This document shows positions 24,415 through 33,628 of a stretch of 64,000 bases of DNA, piece by piece. Under the pieces are notes generated by a model. That model saw only the letters and a list, made by a program, of their open reading frames with translations, had not been told where the DNA came from and did no database searches. Positions within the stretch are counted from its first letter, which is position 1; every line of letters starts with the position of its first letter. The position numbers were made by a program, and so were the translations under genes. The stretch comes from Sandarakinorhabdus cyanobacteriorum. Lineage in GTDB: Bacteria; Pseudomonadota; Alphaproteobacteria; Sphingomonadales; Sphingomonadaceae. The stretch covers positions 94,891-158,890 of the forward strand of contig NZ_NOXT01000121.1 in assembly GCF_002251755.1 (NCBI RefSeq). Direction: 5' to 3'.

Positions 24415-25935
24415 ATGCTGCAACAGGCGCTTGAACAGCTGCGGGGCCAGGTGGCCATCCGCACACGCTATGACAATTTCATCGGCGGCCAGTGGGTCGC
24501 CCCGGTCGAAGGCCGCTATTTCGACAATCTGTCGCCAGTCACCGGCCAGAAGGTCTGCGAGATCGCCCGCAGCCAGGCCGCCGACATCGAACTGGCGCTG
24601 GACGCCGCCCACAAGGCCAAGGACGCCTGGGGCCGCACCAGCCCCACCGAACGCTCCAACATGCTGCTGAAGATTGCCGATCGCATGGAAGAGAAGCTGG
24701 CCCTGCTGGCGCTGGTGGAAACCATCGACAATGGCAAGCCGATCCGCGAAACCACGGCGGCCGATCTGCCGCTCGCCATCGATCATTTCCGCTATTTCGC
24801 CGGCTGCCTGCGCGCCCAGGAAGGATCGATCGCCGAGATTGATCACGACACCATCGCCTATCATTTCCACGAGCCGCTGGGCGTCGTCGGCCAGATCATC
24901 CCGTGGAACTTCCCGCTGCTGATGGCCGCCTGGAAGGTCGCCCCGGCGCTCGCCGCCGGCAACTGCATCGTGCTGAAGCCGGCGGAACAGACGCCGATGT
25001 CGATCATGGTGCTGATGGATGTGATCGGCGATCTGCTGCCGCCGGGCGTGCTCAACGTCGTCAACGGCTTCGGCCTCGAAGCCGGCAAGTCGCTTGCCAC
25101 ATCGAAGCGCATCGCCAAGATCGCCTTCACCGGCGAAACCGGCACCGGCCGCCTCATCATGTCCTATGCCACCGAAAACCTCATCCCGGTCACGCTGGAA
25201 CTGGGCGGCAAGAGCCCCAACATCTTCTTCGCCGATGTGCTGACCGAAGATGATGACTTCCTCGACAAGGCGCTGGAAGGCTTCTCGATGTTCGCCTTGA
25301 ACCAGGGCGAGGTCTGCACCTGCCCCAGCCGCGTGCTGGTGCAGGAATCGATGTACGACCGCTTCATGGAAAAGGCTGTCGCCCGCGTTGGCCGCATGAA
25401 GCTGGGCAGCCCGCTCGACATGGAAACCATGGTCGGCGCCCAGGCCAGTGACGAACAGCTGAAGAAGATCCTCTCCTATATCGAGATCGGCAAGCAGGAA
25501 GGCGCCCGCGTGCTGGCCGGCGGTGGCCGCGCCAATGTCGGCGCCGATCTGTCCGACGGCTATTATCTCCAGCCCACCATCCTTGCCGGCACCAACGACA
25601 TGCGGGTGTTCCAGGAAGAAATCTTCGGCCCGGTCGTTTCCGTCACCACCTTCAAGGATGCCGAGGATGCCCTGCGCATCGCCAACGACACCAATTTCGG
25701 CCTGGGCGCCGGGGTGTGGACGCGCAACGGCACGCTCGCCTATCGCATGGGCCGCGGCATCCAGGCCGGCCGGGTGTGGACCAACTGCTACCACCTCTAT
25801 CCCGCCCACGCGGCCTTCGGCGGCTACAAGCAATCGGGCATCGGCCGCGAAACCCACAAGATGATGCTGGATCATTATCAGCAGACCAAGAATCTGCTGG
25901 TCAGCTACTCGGCCAAGGCGCTCGGTTTCTTCTGA
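24415..25935 (+). CDS. NAD-dependent aldehyde dehydrogenase (ExaC/AldB-like)
   Basis: 506 residues behind GGGAGG. Motifs: [22 protein letters not shown] (cofactor/oxyanion Asn), [24 protein letters not shown] with the catalytic Glu, and the nucleophile in [11 protein letters not shown] (Cys301); QGEVCTCP is typical of acetaldehyde dehydrogenase II. Reaction: aldehyde + NAD+ to carboxylic acid. Together with the PQQ alcohol dehydrogenase and acetyl-CoA synthetase in this island it makes a full route from alcohol to acyl-CoA. Divergent from pseudoazurin with the shared element between them. Confidence 0.94.
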   Translation: MLQQALEQLRGQVAIRTRYDNFIGGQWVAPVEGRYFDNLSPVTGQKVCEIARSQAADIELALDAAHKAKDAWGRTSPTERSNMLLKIADRMEEKLALLALVETIDNGKPIRETTAADLPLAIDHFRYFAGCLRAQEGSIAEIDHDTIAYHFHEPLGVVGQIIPWNFPLLMAAWKVAPALAAGNCIVLKPAEQTPMSIMVLMDVIGDLLPPGVLNVVNGFGLEAGKSLATSKRIAKIAFTGETGTGRLIMSYATENLIPVTLELGGKSPNIFFADVLTEDDDFLDKALEGFSMFALNQGEVCTCPSRVLVQESMYDRFMEKAVARVGRMKLGSPLDMETMVGAQASDEQLKKILSYIEIGKQEGARVLAGGGRANVGADLSDGYYLQPTILAGTNDMRVFQEEIFGPVVSVTTFKDAEDALRIANDTNFGLGAGVWTRNGTLAYRMGRGIQAGRVWTNCYHLYPAHAAFGGYKQSGIGRETHKMMLDHYQQTKNLLVSYSAKALGFF

Positions 25936-25950
25936 GCGGCCCGGGCCGGG

Positions 25951-26003
25951 GCCTGCCCGCCCCACTCCCATCCCCAGCAGCGTCAAGCCTGGGGCGGGCA
26001 GGC
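25951..26003. terminator. Long-stem hairpin after aldehyde dehydrogenase
   Basis: A 14 bp inverted repeat (GCCTGCCCGCCCCA / TGGGGCGGGCAGGC) with a 25 nt loop starts 15 bp after the stop. It is followed closely by a second hairpin at 26008-26040. Confidence 0.6.
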
Positions 26004-26007
26004 ACAT

Positions 26008-26040
26008 CGGCGGGTGCAGTCACCACGGCTGCACCCGCCG
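26008..26040. terminator. Second hairpin, before the FIST gene
   Basis: A perfect 12 bp stem CGGCGGGTGCAG / CTGCACCCGCCG with a 9 nt loop, followed by CTTCCGTTCC. With the preceding hairpin it forms a tandem terminator isolating the FIST operon from aldehyde dehydrogenase read-through. Confidence 0.6.
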
Positions 26041-26098
26041 CTTCCGTTCCGGGACTACGCAAACTCCCCTAGTAGCCAAGCCTGAAGGGTGTGACATC

Positions 26099-27256
26099 AT
26101 GCCCCACATGCCAGACATGAGCCCCAATGCGGTGCGGGTCGCCCACAGCACCCACGACGATCCGGAAATGGCGGTCCGCGACGTCATGTCGGCCATGGAT
26201 CTGCCCGATCTGGCGGGTGTCATCCTGTTCTGCTCGGCCCGCTATCCCACCGATGCCCTCGGCCAGGCGCTCAGCCGCCGCGCCGATGGCCATGTCGTCA
26301 TCGGCTGCACCTCCTCGGGCGAGCTCACGCCGGCCGGCATGGCCGAAGGCAGCCTGACCGCCATCGGCTTCCCGACCGCCGATTTCCAGCTGGATGCCCT
26401 GTGCCTCGATGGCATCACCGGCATCAATTCCGCCCAGGTCCACAACCAGGTGCGCCGGATGACGGCGGATGCCGAAGCCCGCGCCCGCCAGCGCTGGGGG
26501 GTTGGCCACCATGCCGGCATCTTCCTGATCGATGGCCTGTCGGCGCAGGAAGAACTGCTCACCCTCACCATCCAGAACGCGCTGGGCGCGGTGCCGCTGG
26601 TGGGCGGCTCGTCCGGCGACGACATGGATTTCCGCGAAACCTCGGTGTTCCACCAAAGCCATTTTCGCGCCGATGCGGCGGTGGTGGCGCTCCTGTCCTC
26701 GCGCCGGCCGCTGCACGTGTTCCGCGCCCAGCATTTCCTGCCCGGCCCGGCCCGCATGGTCATCACCCGCGCCGATCCGGCCAACCGCATCGTGCATGAA
26801 ATCAATGCCGAGCCGGCGGCGGCGGAATATGCCCGGCTGATCGGCGCCCGCGCTGCCGATCTCACGCCGGCGCTGTTTGCCAGCCATCCGCCGGTGGTGA
26901 AGATCGGCGGCGAACATTATGCCCGCTCCATCCGCTCGGCCAATCCCGACGGCAGCCTCACCTTCTATGGTGCAATCGATGAAGGCGTGGTGCTCACGCT
27001 CGGCGAAACCGGCGACATTGTCGCCAACCTTGAAAGCCTGTTTGACGAGCTGGAGCTGAAGGTCGGCCAGATTGACCGGGTGCTCGGCTTTGATTGCGTG
27101 CTCAACAGCCTGGAAATCCGCCAGCGTCAGATCGCCGACCGGGTGTCGCGCCTCTATGCCGCGCGCGGTGTCGTCGGCTTCAACACCTATGGCGAACAAT
27201 TGCGCACCCTGCACATGAACCAGACCTTTTCCGGCCTTGCCATCGGTTGCGCGTAA
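26099..27256 (+). CDS. FIST domain sensory protein
   Basis: 385 residues, no signal peptide or membrane segment, so cytosolic. An N-terminal FIST domain runs over about residues 10-220 (VILFCSARYPTDALGQAL, VVIGCTSSGELTPAGM, DGLSAQEELL, LVGGSSGDDMDF), and a FIST_C domain follows (about 225-365, with GVVGFNTYGEQLRTLHMNQTFSGLAIG). FIST proteins are predicted small-ligand sensors working with signalling partners. It ends 6 bp before the hybrid histidine kinase, the same FIST-kinase arrangement known from PQQ alcohol oxidation loci of pseudomonads. Confidence 0.93.
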   Translation: MPHMPDMSPNAVRVAHSTHDDPEMAVRDVMSAMDLPDLAGVILFCSARYPTDALGQALSRRADGHVVIGCTSSGELTPAGMAEGSLTAIGFPTADFQLDALCLDGITGINSAQVHNQVRRMTADAEARARQRWGVGHHAGIFLIDGLSAQEELLTLTIQNALGAVPLVGGSSGDDMDFRETSVFHQSHFRADAAVVALLSSRRPLHVFRAQHFLPGPARMVITRADPANRIVHEINAEPAAAEYARLIGARAADLTPALFASHPPVVKIGGEHYARSIRSANPDGSLTFYGAIDEGVVLTLGETGDIVANLESLFDELELKVGQIDRVLGFDCVLNSLEIRQRQIADRVSRLYAARGVVGFNTYGEQLRTLHMNQTFSGLAIGCA

Positions 27257-27262
27257 CCTCCC

Positions 27263-29473
27263 ATGACCCCCCCAACCTGGACCGGCACCACCCCGCAGGC
27301 CGAACGCATCGCCGAGCTGGAAAGCCAGATCGAAAAGCTCACCCGCATCAACGCCGCCCTGATCAACCGGGTGGAGCGGGCGACCGATCTGCACGGCAAC
27401 GCCTTCTCGCTGTTTGAAACCGCCATCGCGCTGGAAGGCCGGGTGCGCGACCGCACCGCCGAGCTGGAAAGCGCGCTGGCCGATCTGGCCGCCAGCCACG
27501 CCGCCCTGGCGCTGGCGCGGGACGAGGCCGACACCGCGCGCCAGCGCCTGTCGGATGCGATCGAAAGCATCAACGAAGGCTTTGCCATCTTCGACGCCGA
27601 AGACCGGCTGGTGCTCGCCAACCAGACCTATGTCAGCCTGTGGCCGGAGGCGGCGGACATCATCAAGCCCGGCGTGCCCTTTGCCAACATCGCCGAAACC
27701 CTGGCGGCGCGCCGGGTGCCGCTTGGCGCGCTGGCCGCGCCCGATGCCTGGGCGCGGGACCGCATCGCCCGCCACCATGTTGCCGATGGCGGCCAGGCCA
27801 TCGCGCTGGCCGATGGCCGCTGGATCCAGGTCAACGAACATCGCACCGATGATGGCGGCATTGTCGGCGTCTATACCGACATCACCGATCTGAAGACCGC
27901 CGAAGCCCGTGACCGCGCCCGCGAACAGGCCACCCGCGCCGCCGTGCTGCAGGCAACCCTGGATGCCATGCCGCACGGCGTCTGCCTGTTTGATGCCCAG
28001 CGCAAGCTGATGGCCTGGAACGGTCCGCTGCTCGCCATGCTGCAACTGGGCAACGGCCGGCTGGCGGCGCCCGATCGCATCGGCAGCCATGCCGCCATGC
28101 TGGCCTGGTGCCGCACCGCCCTGCCCGCGGTGGCCGAACAGGGCTGTCTCGACTGGCTGGACGGCGACAGCAGCGACACCAAGAGCGCCACGCTGGCCGA
28201 TGGCCGCTGCATCGAGGTGCACCGCCAGCCGATGCCATCGGGCGGGCTGGTGCTGCGGCTGGAGGATGTGACCCAGGCGCGTGCCGCGGTGGCCGCCATG
28301 GCCCAGCGCAAATCCGATCTGGAAGCGCTGGTGGCGCAGCGCACCGCCGAGCTGGAACGCGCCCGCAACCAGGCAATCGCCGCCAACAGTTCGAAAACCC
28401 GCTTCCTGGCCGCCGCCAGCCATGATCTGCTGCAGCCGCTGAACGCCGCCCGCCTGTTCGTGTCGGCTCTGGCCGGCCGGCGCATGGCCGATGGCAACCG
28501 CCTGCTTGTCGGCCAGGCCGCCTCCGCGCTCGATTCGATCGAAAGCCTGCTGGAAGCGCTGCTGGAAATCTCCCGCCTCGATGCCGGCGCCATCCAGCCG
28601 GATCCGCGGCCGATGCCGCTGGCCGATCTGTTCGGCGCCCTCACCGCCGAATTCGCCGCCGTGGCGCAGCGGCGCGGGCTTGATCTGACCGTCGAGCCCA
28701 GCGGCCTGTGGGTGCACAGCGATCCGCGCCTGTTGCGCCGCATCCTGCAGAATTTCCTGTCCAACGCCGTGCGCTACACAGCGGCCGGCCGCGTTACGAT
28801 GGCCGCCCGCTCCACCCCGGCCGGGATCGTCATCAGCGTGACCGACACCGGCCCCGGCATCGCGCCCGACGATCAGGCGCTGATCTTTGAAGAATTCCGC
28901 CGGCTGGGCCAGCGCGGCGAGAATGACAGCGTCGAACGCGGCATGGGCCTGGGCCTTGCCATCGTCCAGCGCGCGGCGCGCATGCTCGATCTGCCCATCG
29001 GCCTTGTCTCCGCCCCCGGCGAAGGCGCCAGCTTCTCGGTCACCGTGCCGGCGGCCGCACCCGCCAGCGCCACGGCCAACGGCCAGCAGGCCCGCACCGG
29101 TGCCGGCGTCGGCCGCGCCACGGTGCTGGTGATCGACAATGAACCGGCGATCCTGGCCGGCATGCAGGCGGTGCTGGAAGGCTGGGGCTGCCAGGTGCTG
29201 ACCGCGCCCGACAGCGCCAAGGCGCTCGCCGCTGCCAGCCGCCGCCCGGTCGATCTGCTGCTGGCCGATTATCACCTGGCCGATGGCGACACCGGCGATG
29301 CCGTGGTGGAACGCGTGCGCCACGCCTGCGGCCGCGCCATCCCGGCCGCCATCCTCACCGCCGATCGCACCCCCGAACTGAAAGACAGCCTGTCGGCCGC
29401 CGGCCTCACCATCCTCAACAAGCCGGTGAAACCCGCCCAGCTGCGCGCCCTGATGGGGCGGATGCTGGCCTGA
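27263..29473 (+). CDS. Hybrid sensor histidine kinase (PAS-PAS-HisKA-HATPase-REC)
   Basis: 736 residues, soluble. N-terminal coiled coil (about 10-90), first PAS domain (about 95-210, INEGFAIFDAEDRLVLAN), second PAS (about 230-330, MPHGVCLFDAQRKLMAWN), second coiled coil, HisKA with phospho-acceptor His387 in AAASHDLLQPLNAARLF, HATPase_c with N box NFLSNAVRYT and G boxes DTGPGIA and GMGLGLAIV, then a C-terminal receiver domain with Asp669 in LLLADYHLAD. The LLQPLNAARLF H-box is typical of the NahK/ErcS' group tied to ethanol oxidation control in Pseudomonas. It probably acts with the FIST protein upstream and the LuxR-type regulator at 29623-30270. Confidence 0.93.
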   Translation: MTPPTWTGTTPQAERIAELESQIEKLTRINAALINRVERATDLHGNAFSLFETAIALEGRVRDRTAELESALADLAASHAALALARDEADTARQRLSDAIESINEGFAIFDAEDRLVLANQTYVSLWPEAADIIKPGVPFANIAETLAARRVPLGALAAPDAWARDRIARHHVADGGQAIALADGRWIQVNEHRTDDGGIVGVYTDITDLKTAEARDRAREQATRAAVLQATLDAMPHGVCLFDAQRKLMAWNGPLLAMLQLGNGRLAAPDRIGSHAAMLAWCRTALPAVAEQGCLDWLDGDSSDTKSATLADGRCIEVHRQPMPSGGLVLRLEDVTQARAAVAAMAQRKSDLEALVAQRTAELERARNQAIAANSSKTRFLAAASHDLLQPLNAARLFVSALAGRRMADGNRLLVGQAASALDSIESLLEALLEISRLDAGAIQPDPRPMPLADLFGALTAEFAAVAQRRGLDLTVEPSGLWVHSDPRLLRRILQNFLSNAVRYTAAGRVTMAARSTPAGIVISVTDTGPGIAPDDQALIFEEFRRLGQRGENDSVERGMGLGLAIVQRAARMLDLPIGLVSAPGEGASFSVTVPAAAPASATANGQQARTGAGVGRATVLVIDNEPAILAGMQAVLEGWGCQVLTAPDSAKALAAASRRPVDLLLADYHLADGDTGDAVVERVRHACGRAIPAAILTADRTPELKDSLSAAGLTILNKPVKPAQLRALMGRMLA

Positions 29474-29490
29474 ACCCACCGGGCCGCACA

Positions 29491-29537
29491 TCCTCCCCCG
29501 CTGGGGGAGGTGGCGCCGAAGGCGACGGAGGGGGCGG
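29491..29537. repeat. Dispersed palindromic repeat, copy B
   Basis: TCCTCCCCCGCTGGGGGAGG hairpin followed by a GGCGCCGAAGGCG segment and GGAGGGGGCGGG, the same organisation as copy A at 18933. A third, shorter hairpin CCTCCCC GGAA GGGGAGG follows at 29598-29615. All lie between the convergent kinase and response regulator genes and could serve as a terminator. Confidence 0.72.
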
Positions 29538-29622
29538 GTCCGGGCCAGGTTGCCATGATGACGGCACCGTTGCCGAGCCGCCGCCGCCATGCTGGCGCCT
29601 CCCCGGAAGGGGAGGACAGGTC

Positions 29623-30270
29623 TCAGGCCGGCCCCCGTTCCGGCGGGGTGAAATGCACCTTGCCCGCCATGATCACCGCCTGGGTGCGGCTGTAACAATT
29701 CATCTTGGCCAGAATGGCCGACACATGCGCCTTCACGGTCGTCATCGACACATCCAGTTCCCAGGCGATCTGCTTGTTCAGCTTGCCGGCCACCACCAGG
29801 CCCAGCACCACGCGCTGCTGCGGGGTCAGGCTGTCGATGCGGCGGCGGATCTCCTCGCACTCGGCATCGTCGGGGGCGGCAAATTCGTCGGGCACATAAA
29901 GATTGCCATCGAGCACCTGCTGCACCGCCGCCACGATGGCGCTGCGTTTCAGGCTCTTGGGGATGAAGCCGGCCGCTCCATTGGCAATGGCGCCCTGCAC
30001 CAGGCCGGCCTCCACCGCGCCGGAAACAATCACGATGGGCAAGGCCGGGTAACGCTCCCGCAAGGCCGCCAGCCCGCCAAAGCCTTGCGCATCGGGCATG
30101 TTCAGATCCAGCATCACCAGATCGAAATCGCCCTCGCGATCGATGATCGCCATCGCCTCGCCGATGCTGGCCGCCTCGAACAGCTCGGTCTGGTCAAAGG
30201 CCACCGCGATCACCGTGCGCAGGCCATCGCGCACCAGCGGGTGATCATCCACAATCAGCACACGTTCCAC
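29623..30270 (-). CDS. LuxR/NarL-type response regulator (AgmR/ErbR-like)
   Basis: 215 residues from GTG 30270, preceded by GGGGGAGG at good spacing; longer upstream frames lack support. Receiver domain with acidic pocket DD (8-9), phospho-acceptor Asp55 in LVMLDLNMPD, and Lys in FIPKSLKRS; C-terminal LuxR HTH (LTPQQRVVLGLVVAGKLNKQIAWELDVSMTTVKAHVSAIL). Placed convergent to the hybrid kinase and adjacent to the alcohol dehydrogenase gene, as is usual for regulators of PQQ-dependent alcohol oxidation. It is the best candidate to bind the element shared by the island's promoters (inference). Confidence 0.92.
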   Translation of the reverse strand: MERVLIVDDHPLVRDGLRTVIAVAFDQTELFEAASIGEAMAIIDREGDFDLVMLDLNMPDAQGFGGLAALRERYPALPIVIVSGAVEAGLVQGAIANGAAGFIPKSLKRSAIVAAVQQVLDGNLYVPDEFAAPDDAECEEIRRRIDSLTPQQRVVLGLVVAGKLNKQIAWELDVSMTTVKAHVSAILAKMNCYSRTQAVIMAGKVHFTPPERGPA

Positions 30271-30320
30271 AGGCGTCGCCTCCCCCACATGGAAGACTAA
30301 CCCCGAAGCCGCCCGCCCGG

Positions 30321-30342
30321 CCATAGGGACATGCCCATAGGG
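30321..30342. promoter_or_regulatory. CCATAGGG direct repeat upstream of the response regulator
   Basis: CCATAGGG occurs at 30321-30328 and again at 30335-30342, 14 bp start to start, about 50 bp before the GTG start of the regulator. Spacing is a little over one helical turn. Candidate autoregulatory site; not established. Confidence 0.4.
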
Positions 30343-30392
30343 CGCAGGCGGATGCTCCACCTGCGCCCCCGGTTCGAATGGCCCGTCGGGCG

Positions 30393-32132
30393 TCATTTCG
30401 GCAGCTTGAACACCCAGAGCGCACCGCCCTGGTTGATGTTCTGCACCGATTTGGCCACTTCGCCGCCCCACAGCGGCACCGCGCCGCCCCAGCCCGACAT
30501 CACGGCGACATATTGCTCGCCATCCTGTTCCCAGGTGACGGGCGTGCCCACCACGCCGGAACCGGTGTTGAACTTCCACAGCTCCGCGCCCGTCTTGGCA
30601 TCAAAGGCCTTCAGGAAGCCTTCCGGCGTGCCGGTGAACACCAGGTTGCCACCGGTCGACAGCACCCCGCCCCACAGCGGCGCCTTGTTCTTGTATTCCC
30701 AGGCGATCTTGCCGGTGGTCGGATCAATGGCGCGCAGCACGCCGATATGATCGGGATAAAGCGGCTTGATGGTGAAGCCGGCACCCAGATAGGCCGCGCC
30801 CTTCTTGTAGGCGATGGGCTCGTTCCAGATGTCCATGCCCCATTCGTTCGACGGCACATAGAACATCTGGGTCTGCTGGCTGTAACTCATCGGCATCCAG
30901 TTCTTGCCACCCAGGAAACTCGGCGCGGCAAACACGCTGGTGCCCTTGCTGCCATCGGTGTTGGGCGCACCGGGCCGGTTTTCCGGCACATAGATCGGCC
31001 GGCCCTTCTTGTCGTAACCGGTCGCCCAGGTCACCTTCGACACGAAGGGCGTTGCCGAGACGAACTTGCCATTGGTGCGGTCGAGCACGAAGAAGAAGCC
31101 GTTGCGATCGGCCTTGGCGCCCAGCTTCATCGGCTTGCCGCCGATACTGGCGTCAAAGCTGATGAACTCGTTCACCCCGTCGAAATCCCAGCCGTCGTGC
31201 GGGGTCGTCTGGTAATGCCACTTGATCACGCCCGTGTCGGGATCGATGGCCAGCGTGGACGAGGTGTAGAGATTGTCGCCGGGGCGCAGGTGGCTGTTCC
31301 AGGGGCTGGGGTTGCCGGTGCCCATGAAGATCAGGTTGGTATCGGGATCATAGGTGCCGCCCAGCCAGGTGGCACCGCCGCCGTTCTTCCACTGATCGCC
31401 CTGCCAGCTGGCGTTGGTCTTGCCGGTGACGCCGTTGTCGGCCCCCTTCAGGCTGCCCATGTGGCCTTCGATCGTGGGCCGGCTCCACAGCAGTTCGCCG
31501 GTTTCGACGTCGCGCGCCTCCACCTTGCCGACAATGCCGAACTCGCCGCCGGAATTGCCATAAATCACCTTGCCGTTCACGATCATCGGCGCGGCGGTGA
31601 AGCTGTAACCGGCGGCATAATCGGCCAGCGTCTTGTTCCAGATCACCTTGCCGGTCTTGCGGTTCAGCGCCACCAGATGCGCATCCAGCGTGCCAAAGAT
31701 GATCTTGTCACCATGGATGGCGGCGCCGCGGTTGACCACGTCGCAGCACGGCATGATGCCATCGGGCAGACGGGCATCATATTGCCACAGCTCCGCCCCG
31801 GTGCGGGCATCAAAGGCAAACAGCCGGCTGTAGCTCCCCGTCACATAGATGACGCCGTCATACACGATCGGTTGGCTTTCCTGGCCGCGCTGCTTCTCGC
31901 CGCCCAGGCTGGCGGCAAAGGCCGGCACCAGGCCCTTCACATTGCCGGCATTGATCTTGTCGAGCGCGGAGAAGCGCTGGCCGCGATGGCCCATGCCATA
32001 GGTGAGCACGTCACCCGGGCTGGCCTCGTCGTTCATGATCTGGGCATCCGTTGGCCCGGCCTGTGCAAAGGCCGGCGCGGCGGCGGCGATGGCCAGGGCG
32101 GCACTGGCCGCCAACATGTGACTGATCTTCAT
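30393..32132 (-). CDS. PQQ-dependent alcohol dehydrogenase, lanthanide-type signature
   Basis: 579 residues from ATG 32132 (signal [23 protein letters not shown]), an eight-bladed quinoprotein propeller. The vicinal Cys129-Cys130 pair (IMPCCDVV) contacts PQQ; metal ligands Glu197 (GGEFG) and Asn274 (GTGNPSPWN) are present; the catalytic Asp316 lies in [10 protein letters not shown]. The extra Asp318, two residues on, is the lanthanide-coordinating residue of XoxF/PedH-type enzymes; calcium enzymes such as MxaF have Ala or Ser there. Reaction: primary alcohol to aldehyde in the periplasm, electrons to cytochrome c550. No haem domain is present. The shared promoter element lies 75 bp upstream. 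Confidence 0.95.
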   Translation of the reverse strand: MKISHMLAASAALAIAAAAPAFAQAGPTDAQIMNDEASPGDVLTYGMGHRGQRFSALDKINAGNVKGLVPAFAASLGGEKQRGQESQPIVYDGVIYVTGSYSRLFAFDARTGAELWQYDARLPDGIMPCCDVVNRGAAIHGDKIIFGTLDAHLVALNRKTGKVIWNKTLADYAAGYSFTAAPMIVNGKVIYGNSGGEFGIVGKVEARDVETGELLWSRPTIEGHMGSLKGADNGVTGKTNASWQGDQWKNGGGATWLGGTYDPDTNLIFMGTGNPSPWNSHLRPGDNLYTSSTLAIDPDTGVIKWHYQTTPHDGWDFDGVNEFISFDASIGGKPMKLGAKADRNGFFFVLDRTNGKFVSATPFVSKVTWATGYDKKGRPIYVPENRPGAPNTDGSKGTSVFAAPSFLGGKNWMPMSYSQQTQMFYVPSNEWGMDIWNEPIAYKKGAAYLGAGFTIKPLYPDHIGVLRAIDPTTGKIAWEYKNKAPLWGGVLSTGGNLVFTGTPEGFLKAFDAKTGAELWKFNTGSGVVGTPVTWEQDGEQYVAVMSGWGGAVPLWGGEVAKSVQNINQGGALWVFKLPK

Positions 32133-32207
32133 TGCTGCTTCTCCCCTGTCGCTGCCGGCCGGGCGTTGCGGCCGATGCCTGGATGCTAGGCCGCTGCGAA
32201 ATCCCGG

Positions 32208-32222
32208 CCATTGCACCTTGGG
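32208..32222. promoter_or_regulatory. Shared island element, copy 2
   Basis: CCATTGCACCTTGGG, 75 bp upstream of the alcohol dehydrogenase start, in the gap after the MoxJ-like gene. It differs from copies 1 and 3 only at the last base. Read on the strand of the gene it is CCCAAGGTGCAATGG, the same orientation as for the pseudoazurin and cytochrome c550 genes. Confidence 0.6.
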
Positions 32223-32252
32223 CCAAGGCGCGGGCCGTCGGCCCTCATACCC

Positions 32253-33113
32253 TCAGCCATTGCCCAGCGGCGGCATCCGGCTGACGCCATAGGGCGCAAA
32301 TATCCGGTCAAGCGTGCCATCGCCGGCAAAGCGCTCGATGATCGCCTCCAGCGCGTCGGCCAGGTCGCGGCTGTCATCCTTCACCGCCAGCCCCACGTCC
32401 CAGCCGGGGCTGGGCAGCGCCGGGATCGGCCCCACCCGCCGCTTGACGTGCGGCGCGGCATTGTTGGCCAGCGCATGCTCCACCTGGGCTTTGCTGGCCA
32501 TCGCCACATCGGCCTGGCCGTCGATCAGGGCGGCCATGGCGGCCGCGCCCGACATGTGATGGCTCACCTGCCCGCTCAGCACGCCGCCAAAACTGCCCGA
32601 AAGCCAGATGTCGGGAATGGAATCGAGCTCGGCCGCCAGCCGCTTGCCAGCCCATTGCGGCGGCGGCACCTCGCAATCGGCGCCGGGGCCACAGGCGATG
32701 GCAAAGCGTTCGCGGGCATAGGCCGCGCCGATCACGCAGCGATCGACCTGCAACTGGAAGCGCCGGTCGGTGGGCACATGCATCATCACATCCGCCGCGC
32801 TGCCGCCGATCAACGGCCCGCGCCACACCATGTTCCTGAGGTCATCCTCCACGCTTTCATCGGCCAGGAAATCGGTGAACTGCGCCTTCAACCCCAGCGC
32901 TGTGGCCAGCGCCGTGCCCAGATCGACATCAATGCCCTTCAGCGTGCCAGTGGCATCGCGCCAGCTCCAGGGTTCGAAATCGCGATAGACCGCGATCGAC
33001 AGCGTGCCAGCCGCCGCCAGTCTGTCCACTGGCCGGGCCCGCGCCGCTGGCGCCAGCACCACCCCCGCCAGCCCGGCAAGCAGCGCCCGCCGGGAGCAGC
33101 CATCACCCGTCAT
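32253..33113 (-). CDS. Quinoprotein-associated periplasmic binding protein (MoxJ/XoxJ-like)
   Basis: 286 residues from ATG 33113, with a twin-arginine-like signal (SRRALLAGLAGVVLAPAARA). Bacterial solute-binding fold type 3: LSIAVYRDFEPWSWRD, LKGIDVDLGTALATALGLK, VMMHVPTDRRFQ and VGLAVKDDSRDLADALEAII (here DVGLAVKDDS). It lacks transporter partners and fits the family of binding proteins that accompany methanol/ethanol dehydrogenases, thought to help activate or assemble the quinoprotein. Start overlaps the PedF stop by 11 bp; the alcohol dehydrogenase follows downstream with its own promoter region. Confidence 0.88.
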   Translation of the reverse strand: MTGDGCSRRALLAGLAGVVLAPAARARPVDRLAAAGTLSIAVYRDFEPWSWRDATGTLKGIDVDLGTALATALGLKAQFTDFLADESVEDDLRNMVWRGPLIGGSAADVMMHVPTDRRFQLQVDRCVIGAAYARERFAIACGPGADCEVPPPQWAGKRLAAELDSIPDIWLSGSFGGVLSGQVSHHMSGAAAMAALIDGQADVAMASKAQVEHALANNAAPHVKRRVGPIPALPSPGWDVGLAVKDDSRDLADALEAIIERFAGDGTLDRIFAPYGVSRMPPLGNG

Positions 33114-33549
33114 ATTTGGTGTCAAGCCAGGAGCGGATGGCCCAGCCGGCCTTCTGGCCCAGCGCCTCGCCCATCGGCGGCATATAAACCTTGCCGTCAC
33201 GGGCCGAGCCATGCTGGAACCGCTGGATGAACCATTCATCGCCGGCATCATCCTTGTCGAGATAGCGCAGATCGGGCGCGATCCCGCCCGAAATGGCATC
33301 CAGCCCATGGCAGCGGGCGCAGTTCTGGCCATAGGCGGATTGGCCGATCTTGATGGCATCGGCATTGCCGCGATAGGGATTGGCCTTCAGCCAGGCCGCG
33401 CCAATGTCGGGCAGCTTGCTGGTGTCCACCGGCTGCGGCGTCACATCGCCATGGGCCGACAACGGCGCCAGCACCGCAGGGCCACCCACCCCCAGGGCAA
33501 AGGCCGCCCCGGCCATGGCCAGCAATCGGGCAGTTGATCGGTTCATCAT
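33103..33549 (-). CDS. pedF: Cytochrome c550 PedF family
   Basis: 148 residues from ATG 33549 behind GGGAGGA; a second ATG follows immediately. After the signal peptide there is a single haem site CARCH (GQNCARCHGLD) and an axial Met in VYMPPMGEALG. The GIAPDLRYLDKDDAGDEWFIQRFQHGSARDG region is the signature of PedF, the electron acceptor of the Pseudomonas PQQ alcohol dehydrogenases. It takes electrons from the reduced quinoprotein and passes them to the respiratory chain. It overlaps the MoxJ-like gene and has the shared element 79 bp upstream. Confidence 0.92.
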   Translation of the reverse strand: MMNRSTARLLAMAGAAFALGVGGPAVLAPLSAHGDVTPQPVDTSKLPDIGAAWLKANPYRGNADAIKIGQSAYGQNCARCHGLDAISGGIAPDLRYLDKDDAGDEWFIQRFQHGSARDGKVYMPPMGEALGQKAGWAIRSWLDTKYDG

Positions 33550-33628
33550 GCGTCCTCCCGCGGGTTGCCCCGCCTTCACAGGTGCGATTCTGCTGGCGAT
33601 GATGATGCCGCCGATGCCGGGTGCCCGC

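Noticed and set aside
26069..29860. 1263-codon open frame on the minus strand
   Set aside because: It lies exactly opposite the FIST and hybrid kinase genes, is rich in His, Gln, Arg and Gly with no domain, and is a typical mirror frame of GC-rich coding DNA.
30271..30579. Longer start for the LuxR-type regulator
   Set aside because: The upstream 100 codons have no receiver-like pattern; GTG 30270 has an excellent ribosome site and starts the receiver exactly.
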